The notes: a model not told the origin generated them from the sequence alone. Shown: positions 25,901 through 33,752, counted from the first letter of the stretch. The stretch is 64,000 nucleotides of DNA from DATMER01 sp963741305 (GCA_963741305.1 CAVUHL010000003.1:8317597-8381596); one strand, 5' to 3'. Made by a program: numbers and translations.

Positions 25901-28633
25901 GAGGGCACGGTGGAGAGGATACTCGCCCTACATCCCCGGCATGTCATGGAAGTGGGCTGTGGCACCGGTCTGCTCCTCTTCCGCGTGGCACCGAAGACCG
26001 AGAGCTACGTTGGCTCCGACTTCTCCCGGGTGGCACTCGAAGGCATCCACCGCCGGCTGGATGGGCTGCCGCAGGTAGCGCTCCGGCAGGCCGAGGCCGA
26101 CGACTGGACCGGCGTGAAGCCCGGCGAGGCCGACCTCGTCATCCTCAACTCCGTGGTCCAGTACTTCCCGGGAATCGACTACCTGGTACGAGTGCTCGAA
26201 GGGGCCGTAAGGGCCGTGGCGCCGGGAGGGGCAGTCTTCGTGGGCGACGTGAGAAGCCGGCCGCTTCTGAAAGCCATGGCCGCCTCCGTCGAGCTGTTCC
26301 AGTCGCCTTCGCGGAGCATCGAGGAGCTGCAGCGCCGAGTGAGGCAGCGGGTGGCGGACGAGGAGGAGCTGGTCATCGATCCCGCGTTCTTCCTGGCCTT
26401 GGCGAAGCGGCTGCCCGTGAGCCGGGTGGACCTGAGAGTTAAGAGGGGGAGGTGGCACAACGAGCTGACGCGGTTCCGGTACGACGTGGTGCTGCATGTC
26501 GGAACCCCGTCCCCAGCCCTCCCTCGCTCCGCGGGAGAGGGGGCCGCCACCCTCGCAGACATCGAGGACCGGCTCTCAACGGCTCCGGAGACCCTCGTTC
26601 TCTCCGGCCTCCTGAACGCTCGCCTGGCCGAGGCCGGCGTTCTGGAGCTCCTCGGCATTGACGTGCCCGCCTCCTCGATTGATCCCGAAGACCTCTGGCA
26701 CCTTGGCGACCGTCTTGGCTACGACGTCGAGCTGACCCTTGACCCACTGGATCCCTTCCGCTTTGGCGCGCTCCTGCGGAAGCGGGGGAGCACTGCACCG
26801 TTTTCCCAGGCCACTCTGCCGGAAGTCCCCAACCTCCCCTGGACCGCCTTCGCCAACGATCCCCTCGCCGCGAAGACGGCCCGGCGGCTGACTCCCGAGC
26901 TGCGCCGCTTCGTCCAAGCCGAGCTGCCGGACTACATGGTGCCATCGGCTTTCGTGCTCCTCGACGAGTTGCCGGTCACCCCGAACGGCAAGGTTGACCG
27001 CACGGCTCTGCCCGAGCCGGAGCCGCCGCGCACCGAGGAAGGCACTCCGCCGCGTACTGCGGCCGAGATCCGGATGGCCGCGCTATGGAAAGAAGTTCTC
27101 GGCATCGAGGAGGTCCGGCTGGAGGACAACTTCTTCAGCCTCGGCGGCCACTCCCTCCTCGCCACGCAGCTCGTCTCGCGCGTTCGCGCCGCGTTCGGCA
27201 TCGACCTTCCCCTGCGCCGACTGTTCGAGCGGCCGACCCTCGGCGAGCTGTCCACGGCCCTCGAAGGAGAGGCCCCGGCCACCGCGCCGGCCCCTGTGCG
27301 GCAGAGGCGGACGGAAGCTCCGCTTTCCTTCGCGCAGGAGCGTTTCTGGGTTTTCGGCCGCAACCGCAATACGGCCTACAACGTGCCGTCGCCGCTGCGC
27401 ATCCGGGGGCCGCTCGACAGCCGTGTCCTGGAGCGCTGCTGTCAGGAGGTCCTGCGCCGCCACGACTCTCTGCGCACCCGCTTCCTGGAGAGGGACGCCG
27501 GGCCCGTTCAGGTAGTCGATCCGCCCGCTCCATGGACGCTGCCGCGGATTGACCTGCTAGGGCTGTCCGAGCCCCTTCGCGAGGGCGAGGCCCTGCGGCT
27601 GGTGAAGGAGGACACGCAACAGCCGTTCGACATCGCCCAGGGGCCTCTGATCCGCGTGGCTCTGGCGCGGCTCGCGGACGACGATCACGTGCTGATCCTG
27701 GACTGCCACCACATCGTGATGGACGGCTGGGCCATGAGCCTGCTGGTGAGCGAGCTTCTGCGGCTCTACCAGGCGTTCGCTGTCGGGGAGCCTTCGCCCC
27801 TGCCCGAGTTGCCGATCCAGTACCCGGACTTAGCCGCTTGGCAGCGCGAGCGGATGACCGAGGCCGAGGTGAGGGAGCGGCTCGACTGGTGGCGGCGGAC
27901 GCTGGAAGGCGCGCCGCGGCTCTGGAGCTTCCCCACGGATCATCCGCGTCCGGCCGAGGCAAGCCAGCGCGGCGCCTGGGTGTACCGTACGCTCTCTCCG
28001 GACCTGACGGGCCGTCTCCGGGATCTTGGAGTCTCCGAAGGCGCCTCGCTCTACATGGTCTTGCTCGCTGGGTTGTCGCTGCTGGTCCACCGCTGGAGCG
28101 GGCAAGACGACGTGGTGTTGGGCTCGCCGCTGGCGGGGCGCCAGCAGCAGGAATCTGAGGGCATCCTTGGCGTTTTCCTGAACCTGCTCCCCATGCGGGT
28201 GAGCCTCGCGGGCCGGCCGACCTTCACGGAACTGCTGCGGCGCGTCCGCCAGACCGCGCTGGACGCCTTCTCGCACCAGGAAGTCTCCTTCGAGCAGCTC
28301 ATCGAGGCCATGGGGCTGAAGCGCGAGGACTCGCACTACCCGATCTTTCAGGCGACCCTGAATGTGATGAACTTCCCGCAGATGGGAAGGGAGATCCCTG
28401 GCGGCACCGAAGTCGAGCGGATCGAGATGGGGGAGGCCGGGTCCAAGTACGACTTCACGCTCTACGTCACGGAAGCGCCCGAGGGTCTCTCCCTCCGACT
28501 TCTCTACGCCGTTGACCTCTTCGACCGTCCGCGGATGGAAACGCTGCTGGACCGGCTCCAGGGGTTGCTGGAGCTGGCGGTGGAACATCCGGACACCCCG
28601 AGCGACCGTTTTCCAGCGGATGTGATAGCCTAA
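22991..28633 (+). CDS. Terminal NRPS: C-A(N-MT)-PCP-C
   Basis: This 1880-residue NRPS begins with the helical segment LSREQRAALFEQLRKRK. It then has an LCL C domain (HHIVSDG near 23525), an A domain (TSGSTGRPKG near 24885, YGPTESS near 25280), a methyltransferase inserted after motif A8 (EVGCGTG near 25950, VVQYFPG near 26155), the rest of the A domain (NGKVDR near 26985), a PCP (LGGHSLLA near 27140) and a final C domain (HHIVMDG near 27710). The MT position is the classical one for N-methylation of the activated amino acid. The A-domain positions read roughly D-A-W-L-L-G-H-V-V, resembling Leu-type codes (low confidence). There is no TE or reductase; a C-terminal C domain can release by amide or ester formation, or it may pass the chain to a protein outside the window. 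A CCCTCTCCC-type palindrome near 26505-26550 is embedded in the MT-A linker (PSPALPRSAGEG). Confidence 0.94.
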   Translation: MTTDRLAGLSREQRAALFEQLRKRKESAPEALPDRIPRRPAGLDPVPASYAQERLWFLDRLAPGGTAYNMPLALRIQGDVSPATLERVLGELVGRHEALRTTFGERDGQPVQLIVPPGPWTLPLVDLSVLSAEDRDTESRRLAREEADRPFDLQHGPVLRAGLLRLGEADHALLLTLHHIVSDGWSMGVLVRDITALYGRAALPNLPIQYADFAVWQRGWLTGEVLERQVSYWRERLTGAPAQLDLPTDRPRGAAQTFRGASVNIPFGPGFDRGLAQLARCFEATPYMTLLAGFQALLGRLTGQEDLTVGSPIANRNRAEIEPLIGFFVNTLVMRGDLSGDPAFGELLGRVRKSTLEAYAHQDLPFEHLVHELRPERHLAVTPLFQVVCAMQNAPVGRMDLPGLTLAPVDLVPTTTRFDLELHGWEMEDGLLAQVSYSTELFDASTVRRLVRHLETVLRAAMADPGRRLSELPLLSIAERQQLLREWNDTAVPEGIVELLGVHDPAAPAVVHDGTVLTYGELLDRASRLAAELQSLPLVGLCVERSPELVIGALAVILAGGAYLPLDPSYPEDRLAFVARDSRMPALLVSGEGIPSWAGDARVIRLDRPSAAAPIRPVPADPDRLAYVIYTSGSTGRPKGVQVPHGGLMSLVRWHLRTYGVTADDRATLVASPAFDASVWEIWPYLAVGASLHVPDEDIRLDPGRLLDWMAQEGITIAFLPTPLAEQVIEAEIPEGLRLRALLTGGDRLQRAPRKPLPFALVNHYGPTESSVVATRSEVEPLAMRPPSIGRPIDGTRAYVVDAWLNPVPIGTPGELLLGSASLARGYLGRPDLTAERFVPDPFGTGRLYRTGDLVRLLPDGELDFLGRVDTQVKLRGFRIELGEVESVLLRHPAVREAVVALRGDRLAAYVVHCPEADIEEVSEHVSQWQTLYDETYARSEASDPTFDIGGWNSSYTGQPIPALEMREWVEGTVERILALHPRHVMEVGCGTGLLLFRVAPKTESYVGSDFSRVALEGIHRRLDGLPQVALRQAEADDWTGVKPGEADLVILNSVVQYFPGIDYLVRVLEGAVRAVAPGGAVFVGDVRSRPLLKAMAASVELFQSPSRSIEELQRRVRQRVADEEELVIDPAFFLALAKRLPVSRVDLRVKRGRWHNELTRFRYDVVLHVGTPSPALPRSAGEGAATLADIEDRLSTAPETLVLSGLLNARLAEAGVLELLGIDVPASSIDPEDLWHLGDRLGYDVELTLDPLDPFRFGALLRKRGSTAPFSQATLPEVPNLPWTAFANDPLAAKTARRLTPELRRFVQAELPDYMVPSAFVLLDELPVTPNGKVDRTALPEPEPPRTEEGTPPRTAAEIRMAALWKEVLGIEEVRLEDNFFSLGGHSLLATQLVSRVRAAFGIDLPLRRLFERPTLGELSTALEGEAPATAPAPVRQRRTEAPLSFAQERFWVFGRNRNTAYNVPSPLRIRGPLDSRVLERCCQEVLRRHDSLRTRFLERDAGPVQVVDPPAPWTLPRIDLLGLSEPLREGEALRLVKEDTQQPFDIAQGPLIRVALARLADDDHVLILDCHHIVMDGWAMSLLVSELLRLYQAFAVGEPSPLPELPIQYPDLAAWQRERMTEAEVRERLDWWRRTLEGAPRLWSFPTDHPRPAEASQRGAWVYRTLSPDLTGRLRDLGVSEGASLYMVLLAGLSLLVHRWSGQDDVVLGSPLAGRQQQESEGILGVFLNLLPMRVSLAGRPTFTELLRRVRQTALDAFSHQEVSFEQLIEAMGLKREDSHYPIFQATLNVMNFPQMGREIPGGTEVERIEMGEAGSKYDFTLYVTEAPEGLSLRLLYAVDLFDRPRMETLLDRLQGLLELAVEHPDTPSDRFPADVIA

Positions 28634-28646
28634 GGATGTTCGAGCC

Positions 28647-28708
28647 GGGGTCTCTTGATCCCGTTTCCGCCCGGCGTCTCTCCGAGACGCGCAGCCCGGA
28701 GAGACCCC
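28647..28708 (+). terminator. Nested hairpin downstream of the NRPS operon
   Basis: Fourteen bases after the last NRPS stop is an outer stem GGGGTCTCT (28647-28655) / AGAGACCCC (28700-28708) enclosing a perfect inner hairpin GCGTCTC-tcc-GAGACGC (28674-28690). There is no U-tract, so it would be a non-canonical terminator, or it may protect the 3' end and insulate the tRNA gene that starts at 28735. Confidence 0.55.
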
Positions 28709-28734
28709 GAGCGGTACATCGAGCAACCCTCCAA

Positions 28735-28809
28735 GTCCCCATCGTCTAGTGGTTAGGACTCCGCCCTTTCAAGGCGGCAACACGGGTTCGAATCCCGTTG
28801 GGGATACCA
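28735..28809 (+). tRNA. tRNA-Glu (anticodon TTC)
   Basis: The sequence folds as a complete tRNA: acceptor strand GTCCCCA/TGGGGAT, anticodon arm CCGCC-ctTTCaa-GGCGG, T-arm ACGGG-TTCGAAT-CCCGT, and an encoded CCA ending at 28809. The anticodon TTC reads Glu. Its 3' 48 bp are duplicated at 63953-64000, so this is the attachment site of the integrated element. The gene remains intact because the element carries the replacement 3' end. Confidence 0.97.
28762..28809 (+). other. attL: 48-bp core in the 3' half of tRNA-Glu
   Basis: Bases 28762-28809 are identical to 63953-64000. The match covers the anticodon loop, variable region, T-arm and CCA end, and stops abruptly on the 5' side (C at 28761 against G at 63952). 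The 3' limit cannot be checked because the window ends with attR. A tRNA 3' end is a typical target of tyrosine integrases. Confidence 0.95.
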
Positions 28810-28857
28810 CTGATTCTAAACGACTTACGGGCGCCGGTTGACCTAAAATGGGGCCGG

Positions 28858-28879
28858 ACCATCAATGGACCATCAACGG
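28858..28879 (+). repeat. Left arm-type integrase sites, two 11-bp direct repeats
   Basis: ACCATCAATGG (28858-28868) is followed directly by ACCATCAACGG (28869-28879), 48 bp inside attL. The right end carries ACCATTAATGT and ACCATTAACGG at 63819-63840 in the same orientation. Tandem direct repeats at both ends are what the arm-binding domain of a tyrosine integrase recognises. A weak inverted pair CGGTTGACC (28835-28843, 63849-63857) lies nearby. Confidence 0.8.
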
Positions 28880-29115
28880 AGTTCGGTGCGGCGCTTCGGG
28901 CGGGAGGGCAGGGTGCGGCCGGTCCACTTGGCTCGCCATGCGGCGGCGGCTTCTCGGGTGATCGAGCGATGGCGGCCTAGAGTCGTCATGGCTGGGGTTG
29001 CCCCGATCGGGAGCAGAACCTCGTAGAAGTAGCTCCTGCTCATGTTGTGCCTCCGGCAGAACTCTTCCACCGTGTAGCACTCCGGATCGTACGGGCTGAT
29101 TGTCGGCTCGACCAT
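28873..29115 (-). CDS. Excisionase-like / AlpA-type small DNA-binding protein
   Basis: This 80-residue basic protein has the winged-helix style opening TVEEFCRRHNMSRSYFYE, followed by a beta-hairpin-like stretch and SITREAAAAWRAKW, the layout of helix-turn-helix excisionase/AlpA regulators that read a site name in the wing. The start at ATG 29115 is preceded by AAAGGA at a good distance. The gene sits immediately inside attL, its 3' end touching the arm-type repeats, and reads towards the left end. In the excised circle it would face the integrase promoter region. I infer a role in excision directionality or integrase control. It could instead be a simple transcriptional regulator. Confidence 0.6.
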   Translation of the reverse strand: MVEPTISPYDPECYTVEEFCRRHNMSRSYFYEVLLPIGATPAMTTLGRHRSITREAAAAWRAKWTGRTLPSRPKRRTELR

Positions 29116-29139
29116 CGTCTGTTCCTTTGGCAGTGGGTT

Positions 29140-29520
29140 TTACGCGCTTCTCCGGCGCCTGAGCGCCCTGCGGTAGCGGGCCAGGACCTGGCGGACGCCG
29201 TTCGAGGTGAGCGGGCTGAAAACCGGCTCGGGGACGGCCCAGAGACGTCGCTCGGAGAGCCACGCGAGGAGCCGGCCTCCAAGATGGATCGACAGGATCA
29301 CCGACCGGTCGGCGTCGGCGCCGCAGTTCGAGAGCACCAGACGCCCTCCAGCCATGGTGATCTCCGAGGCCTTCAGGCCAGCGATCTCTTTCGAGCTCAG
29401 GCCCGCGATGACCAGGGCGAGCAGAGCGCCGTCGCGCAGACCCACCGGCAGGCCCGAACGCACACGGCCCGGATCCACCTGGGGGAGGGCGGCTCGCGCC
29501 TCCTCGGGACTGAGACGCAT
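29140..29520 (-). CDS. Truncated, catalytically dead tyrosine-recombinase-like protein
   Basis: This 126-residue protein aligns only with the first half of a tyrosine recombinase catalytic domain: GLRDGALLALVIAGLSSKEI corresponds to the usual RDRALLALLYxTGLRxSEL block. The first catalytic Arg is Ser42 here, and the HxxR, His and Tyr motifs are absent; the protein ends in PLTSNGVRQVLARYRRALR. The start at 29520 overlaps the DnaB stop by one base (TGATG), so it is translationally coupled as the last gene of the replication operon. That tight coupling argues for a maintained gene rather than debris. It might bind DNA or modulate the active recombinase, but its function is unknown. Confidence 0.6.
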   Translation of the reverse strand: MRLSPEEARAALPQVDPGRVRSGLPVGLRDGALLALVIAGLSSKEIAGLKASEITMAGGRLVLSNCGADADRSVILSIHLGGRLLAWLSERRLWAVPEPVFSPLTSNGVRQVLARYRRALRRRRSA

Positions 29521-30860
29521 CAGAGCGGCTCCTCCCCGGCTGGCTCCGGGCGGTTGCGGAAGGAGGTGGTTGCGCCGATCCAGGTCAGCTCGACGGTGCC
29601 GGTATCGCCGTGGCGATGCTTCGCGACGATGAGCTCCGCGAGGCCGCGGAGGCTCGGGTCCTCGGGAGCGTAGATCTCGGGACGGTGCACGAACGCCACC
29701 TGATCGGCGTGCTGCCCGATCGCGTCGGATTCGGCGAGGTCGGCGAGGTGTGGGCGCGGGTCGCTCCTCCGCGTCGGCTCGCGGTTGAGCTGCGAGAGGG
29801 CGATCAGCGGAAGCTCCAACTCGCCGGCCAGATCCTTGAGACGCCGGGCGATGAGCGCGATCTCCAGGCGCCGGTTCTCGACTCGAACGCCTGCCGTGAG
29901 GAGCTGGAGGTAGTCGACGACCAGGAGCGCGAGGTCGGGGTGCTGGGACTTGAGCCACCAAGCCCTCGCTTCGAGGTCGCGCAGCACCAGGCCCGGGCTG
30001 TGGTCGAGGAAGAGCGGCGCCGCGCGCATGCGTTTCGTGGCTGCGAAGAGGTCCTGCCATTGCCGGTTGGAGAGGTGGCCGTTGCGGAGCTGCCAGGAGT
30101 CGATGTCGGCCTCGGCGGCGCCGAGCTTGAGGCCGATCTCGTCGGAGCGCATTTCCAGGGAGAAGACGCCGACCGGCCGCTTCAGGTCGACGGCCACGTG
30201 CCGCGTGAGGTCGAGGGCCAGCGAGGTCTTGCCCATTCCGGGCCTTCCAGCGAGCACGTAGAGCCCTCCCGGCAGGAAGCCGGGGCCGAGGTCATCCCAG
30301 GCCGGAAAGCCCGTGGTGAGCCCACAGAGGGCCTGGGAGCGGCCGTCTTCGAGGATCGCCAGCAGGCGGTCGAGGACCTCGCCGGCGCCTTCCCAGCACG
30401 TGCGGGCGGCGCGGCCGAGGAGCTTATCGGCGGTGGCGCGGAGTTCGACGAGGAGCTCGTGGACCGGGCGCGTGGTCGAGGCGGCCGACAGGAGGGTGCG
30501 TTGGGCTTCCACGATCAGATCGCGCCGGACGCTCTTTTCCTTGACGATCGCCACGTACTCGTCCAGCCGGCCCGGGTCCGGCAGGTCCAGGTCGAGCGCC
30601 GCGAGGTAGGCGATGCCGCCGATCGCCTCGAAATCTCCGGCCTGTTCGAGATGGGCCTGGAGGGTGCGGAGGTCGGGCGTGGAGTCCGCGTCGGCCACGT
30701 CGAGGAAGGCCTGATAGAGCAGGCGGTGGTGCTCGAGGTACCAGTCGTGCGGCTCCAGGCGCGTACGGACCTGGGCGATGTGCAGGGGCTCCAGGAGGAG
30801 AGCTCCGAGAACGGCGCGCTCGGCTTCCTCGCTTTGCGGGAGGGCCTTGTGGCGCTTCAT
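29520..30860 (-). CDS. dnaB: Replicative DNA helicase, DnaB family
   Basis: This 446-residue hexameric helicase should unwind the element's replication fork. The N-terminal DnaB domain starts with the typical PQSEEAERAVLGALL; the RecA-like domain carries Walker A GRPGMGKTS at about 205-213, the H1a-type VFSLEM, Walker B LLVVDYLQL near 300 and SQLNR. Length is normal for bacterial DnaB. The start ATG 30860 overlaps the stop of the loader gene (ATGA). Together with the upstream loader and initiator it forms a self-sufficient lambda- or P2-satellite-like replication block, distinct from Mu transposition despite the Mu-type heads elsewhere in the element. Confidence 0.95.
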   Translation of the reverse strand: MKRHKALPQSEEAERAVLGALLLEPLHIAQVRTRLEPHDWYLEHHRLLYQAFLDVADADSTPDLRTLQAHLEQAGDFEAIGGIAYLAALDLDLPDPGRLDEYVAIVKEKSVRRDLIVEAQRTLLSAASTTRPVHELLVELRATADKLLGRAARTCWEGAGEVLDRLLAILEDGRSQALCGLTTGFPAWDDLGPGFLPGGLYVLAGRPGMGKTSLALDLTRHVAVDLKRPVGVFSLEMRSDEIGLKLGAAEADIDSWQLRNGHLSNRQWQDLFAATKRMRAAPLFLDHSPGLVLRDLEARAWWLKSQHPDLALLVVDYLQLLTAGVRVENRRLEIALIARRLKDLAGELELPLIALSQLNREPTRRSDPRPHLADLAESDAIGQHADQVAFVHRPEIYAPEDPSLRGLAELIVAKHRHGDTGTVELTWIGATTSFRNRPEPAGEEPL

Positions 30861-31603
30861 GGGCGGGCCTTCCTCATCCGGATGTCTTTGCCGGCGGTGC
30901 GGACGCGGAGGCCGGAGAGCCAGCGCGAGACCAGGGGCGGCGGCGTGGCAGCGTTCTCGGCGTGCAGCAGCTCGGGCAGGAGCTGGCTCGTGACGATGGT
31001 CGGCAAGCAGCTCTCGTCGCGGGTGCGGGTGATGAGCACCAGGCGCTCCATGTACCAGTCGGCGGACGCGCCGGTGAGCGGCTCGTCCAGGACCAGGAGC
31101 GGGGTGACGAGCAGCGGGGCGATGACGTCTTCGGCGTTGATGAGGTCGCGCTGGATGCGGCGCGACAGCTCGGGGCCGGAGATCCAGCGACCGCGGCGCC
31201 CGGTGCGGAGGTGCTCGGCCAGGAGCACGGTGGCGATGCCGGTCTTGCCGGTGCCGGTCGGCCCCCAGAGCGCGAGCCAGCGGGGTGACGGTTGATCCCG
31301 TTCCCCCTGGGTTTGATCCCGTTCCCCCTCTCCCTTGCCCTCTCCCCCAGGGCTGGGGGAGAGGGAACCGGCTCCCTGTCGCGGAGGCCAGTTTTTCAGG
31401 GCTTCGGGCCAGGGGCGCTGGAAGTACGCGGACCAGCTCTCGCGGGTGAGGCCGCGGAAAAGCTTCGGGATGCCTGCGTCAGTCGCGGTGAAGGCATTCG
31501 CGGCCCGCCGAGCCTCAAGGCAGGCGTAGCAGAGCCGGTTTTCAGGGATGCGGCCGAAGGCGATCTGGTCTTCGCCGCACTGGCTGCAGTTCCAGTGGGT
31601 CAC
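30857..31603 (-). CDS. DnaC-like AAA+ helicase loader with zinc ribbon
   Basis: This 248-residue protein has an N-terminal zinc ribbon (CSQC near residue 6, CYAC near 25) and a DnaC/IstB-type AAA+ domain with Walker A GPTGTGKTG near 114 and Walker B LLVLDEP near 168. It should load the adjacent DnaB helicase onto origin DNA. The start GTG 31603 overlaps the preceding stop (GTGA) with GGAGGA upstream. A low-complexity insert of about 30 residues (SPSPGGEGKGEGE, then two QGERDQ-like copies) comes from a CCCTCTCCC palindrome and a duplicated 17-bp sequence that entered the gene in frame, between the zinc ribbon and Walker A. Confidence 0.85.
   Translation of the reverse strand: MTHWNCSQCGEDQIAFGRIPENRLCYACLEARRAANAFTATDAGIPKLFRGLTRESWSAYFQRPWPEALKNWPPRQGAGSLSPSPGGEGKGEGERDQTQGERDQPSPRWLALWGPTGTGKTGIATVLLAEHLRTGRRGRWISGPELSRRIQRDLINAEDVIAPLLVTPLLVLDEPLTGASADWYMERLVLITRTRDESCLPTIVTSQLLPELLHAENAATPPPLVSRWLSGLRVRTAGKDIRMRKARP
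31338..31365. repeat. Intragenic REP-like palindrome in the loader gene
   Basis: CCCTCTCCCCCAG and its exact reverse complement flank a 2-bp centre, giving a 28-bp palindrome inside the loader gene. It preserves the reading frame. Related CCCTCTCCC/GGGAGAGGG segments occur at 35161-35222 (intergenic) and near 26505-26550 (in frame in the last NRPS gene), so this is a dispersed repeat family of the host present on both sides of the att site. Confidence 0.75.
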
Positions 31604-32019
31604 GATTCCTCCGTTTCAGCGATGATTTCCAGCGCCTGCTGCCGGCGGATCTCGTCGGAGCCTGCGGCCCAGAGGAGCTCGCGGCCGGCGCGGGCGCTGA
31701 GGGCCTTCCTTGGCCCGGTTGTGTCGGGTCTTGCAGCCTGCTCCATCACCACGCGGTGGATGTAAGCGATCGGCTCGCGCTTGTTGGCCAGGCCAGCTTG
31801 GACGAGCCGCCCGAGCAGCTCCAGGAGCGGCTCGATGCCGCCGAGCTTCTTCGACCAGAGACCGATCTGCCCAGGGCTCGGCAAGGGCACTCCCGCCGCT
31901 TCGAGCAGCAGGTTGACTCGAAAGACGGCGCTCTGCGGCCCCGGCAGGGGCCGGAGACCGAAGGTCTCCTGTTGTTTTTCAGGGGGAGGGAGGGGGATTT
32001 GGGGGTATAGGGGGATTAG
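31600..32019 (-). pseudogene. C-terminal part of the IS-split replication initiator
   Basis: From IPLYPQIPLPPPEKQQ to the end at 31600 this frame is the 3' portion of the gene that starts at 34263. The IS1380 element at 32020-33752 separates the two parts. In its present state the frame runs leftwards out of the IS (open up to 32184), so about 55 N-terminal residues of any product would be IS-derived. The segment contains a helical domain (GIGLWSKKL-type region near PGQIGLWSKKLGG, then IAYIHRVVMEQ) of the kind found at the C-terminus of phage O-like initiators, which contacts the helicase loader. The stop overlaps the loader start (GTGA), so expression of loader and helicase may have changed after insertion. 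Confidence 0.85.
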
Positions 32020-32047
32020 CCCGGATTTCTCACCGAGGACATGAAAA

Positions 32048-32114
32048 GGGGCTACCTCCGGTGGTATAAGTGTCGTGTCAACAAGCACTTGTACCACAAA
32101 GGGAGGATAGCCCC
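32048..32114 (+). promoter_or_regulatory. Hairpin sequestering the transposase ribosome-binding site
   Basis: GGGGCTACCTCC (32048-32059) and GGTGGTATAAGTG (32060-32072) pair with CACTTGTACCAC (32086-32097) and GGGAGGATAGCCCC (32101-32114). The GGGAGG that would serve the GTG start at 32115 lies in the stem. This layout would block translation of transcripts reading in from outside the IS, a known way for insertion sequences to limit transposase expression. Confidence 0.75.
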
Positions 32115-33524
32115 GTGACGACAGACTGTACCTTTCCGCAGCTTGAGTTTCAAGGGTTGACTCGGCGGACGGTGGTGGCGTCATTCGACGGCGGTACCCT
32201 AAGCTCGGATGGCGGTGTCTTGCTGTTATCCGAGGTGGACCGACGCTTGGGGCTGTTGGAGGAGTTTGCGGCCTGTTTCGAGGATCACCGCAATCCAGCC
32301 CTGGTCGAGCACAGCGTCGTGGAGTTGGTGCGTCAGCGTGTGTTTGGGCTGGCTCTTGGCTACGAGGATCTCAATGACCACGACGAGCTGCGCAGCGATC
32401 CGCTGCTGGCGGCGGTGGCCGGCAAGGCCGATCCGACCGGTAGCGACCGTCGCCAAGAGCAGGACCGTGGCAAACCACTGGCCGGCAAGAGTACGTTGAA
32501 CCGTTTGGAATGGGGGGCTGTGAAGCAGGATCGCTATCGCAAGATCATCCTCGATCCCGAGGCGGCTGACCGCTTTTTCGTTGATGTCTTCCTGGCCTCC
32601 TATCGGAAGGCTCCGGCAGAAATCGTGCTGGATCTCGACGCTACCGACGATCCTCTGCATGGCGAGCAGGAAGGTCGTTTCTTTCATGGCTACTACGGTG
32701 GGTACTGTTACCTTCCGTTGTATATTTTTTGCGGCTCTCACCTGTTGTGCGCCCGTCTGCGGCAGGCCAACGTCGATGCATCTTGCGGTGCGGTCAGCGA
32801 GCTCGAGCGCATCGTGTCACGGGTTCGCGACAGGTGGCCTGAGGTGCGCATCATCGTACGTGGAGATTCGGGGTTTGCGCGTGAAGAGCTGATGAGTTGG
32901 TGCGAGAGCCACGGCGTGGACTTTGTCTTCGGTCTGGCGCGCAATGCTCGGCTGCAGCGCGCTCTCGGGGGAGAGTTGGAGCAGGCTCGTGCGCAGTTCG
33001 AAGAATCCGGCAAGGCGGCGCGCGTGTTCAAGGATTTTGTCTACCGCACCAAGAAAAGTTGGTCTCAGCAGCGGCGTGTGATTGGCAAAGCCGAGCACTT
33101 GGCCAAGGGCGCCAACCCGCGCTTCCTTGTGACCTCACTGAGCAGCGAACAGTGGAGTGCTCAGATGCTTTACGAGAAGCTGTATTGTGCCCGTGGCGAG
33201 ATGGAGAATCGTATCAAAGAGCAGCAGTTGTGTCTGTTTGCCGACCGCACCTCAACTCATCACTTGACCAGCAATCAGGCGCGTCTATGGTTTTCCTCGG
33301 TGGCCTACGTTCTGCTCAATGAACTGCGCCGTCTGGGCCTGGCAGGCACCGATCTGGCTCAGGCGCGCTGTGACACGATTCGCATCAAGCTGCTCAAGAT
33401 TGGCGCTCAGATCAAAGTGACGGTGCGGCGCGTCTGGGTACATTTGTCCAGTTCCCACCCCAATGCGGCCCTGTTTGCGCGGATCGTCAATCAGTTGCGG
33501 GCAAGCCATCCCGCGCTGGCCTGA
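32115..33524 (+). CDS. IS1380-family DDE transposase
   Basis: This transposase of 469 residues starts at GTG 32115 with GGGAGG upstream; the opening TTDCTFPQLEFQGLTRRTVV followed by FDGGTLSSDGGVLLL is typical of IS1380. The acidic triad is visible: Asp in LDLDATDD (near residue 175), Asp in VRGDSGFA (near 255), Glu in RGEMENRIKEQ (near 360). It cuts and pastes the 1733-bp element. The gene appears intact. It is transcribed opposite to the disrupted host gene. Confidence 0.95.
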   Translation: MTTDCTFPQLEFQGLTRRTVVASFDGGTLSSDGGVLLLSEVDRRLGLLEEFAACFEDHRNPALVEHSVVELVRQRVFGLALGYEDLNDHDELRSDPLLAAVAGKADPTGSDRRQEQDRGKPLAGKSTLNRLEWGAVKQDRYRKIILDPEAADRFFVDVFLASYRKAPAEIVLDLDATDDPLHGEQEGRFFHGYYGGYCYLPLYIFCGSHLLCARLRQANVDASCGAVSELERIVSRVRDRWPEVRIIVRGDSGFAREELMSWCESHGVDFVFGLARNARLQRALGGELEQARAQFEESGKAARVFKDFVYRTKKSWSQQRRVIGKAEHLAKGANPRFLVTSLSSEQWSAQMLYEKLYCARGEMENRIKEQQLCLFADRTSTHHLTSNQARLWFSSVAYVLLNELRRLGLAGTDLAQARCDTIRIKLLKIGAQIKVTVRRVWVHLSSSHPNAALFARIVNQLRASHPALA

Positions 33525-33752
33525 TCTGTCGTCAGAAATCCGCTCTTGTCCAAACCTCTCCAGGCTGAGGTGTCTCTGGTCGGTCGTAGGAGCGTGCATC
33601 GGGCGAGCAACTGCCCGCGACTTACGCTCTTCTTGCGTTTGCTTGGGCGGCCACGAGGGTGCGCAGTGGCGCACTATCCGTGGCAGTGCGCCACCCGAAC
33701 CGGTCGTGGACGCGCAAACTACCGCGGTGAGACCCGTGGTGAGAAATCCGGG

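Larger units (their letters stand above)
32020..33752 (+). mobile_element. IS1380-family insertion sequence, 1733 bp
   Basis: Both ends carry the perfect 15-bp terminal inverted repeat CCCGGATTTCTCACC (32020-32034, and its complement at 33738-33752). The element is flanked by a 4-bp target duplication TTAG (32016-32019 and 33753-33756). It contains one transposase gene and a long hairpin near the left end. Size, one DDE transposase and a 4-bp duplication all fit IS1380. Perfect ends and an exact duplication indicate a recent insertion. Confidence 0.95.

Noticed and set aside
29140..30060. Long 306-codon version of the vestigial recombinase gene
   Set aside because: The upstream part is antisense-frame overlap with dnaB; the conserved region starts at 29520, coupled to the dnaB stop.
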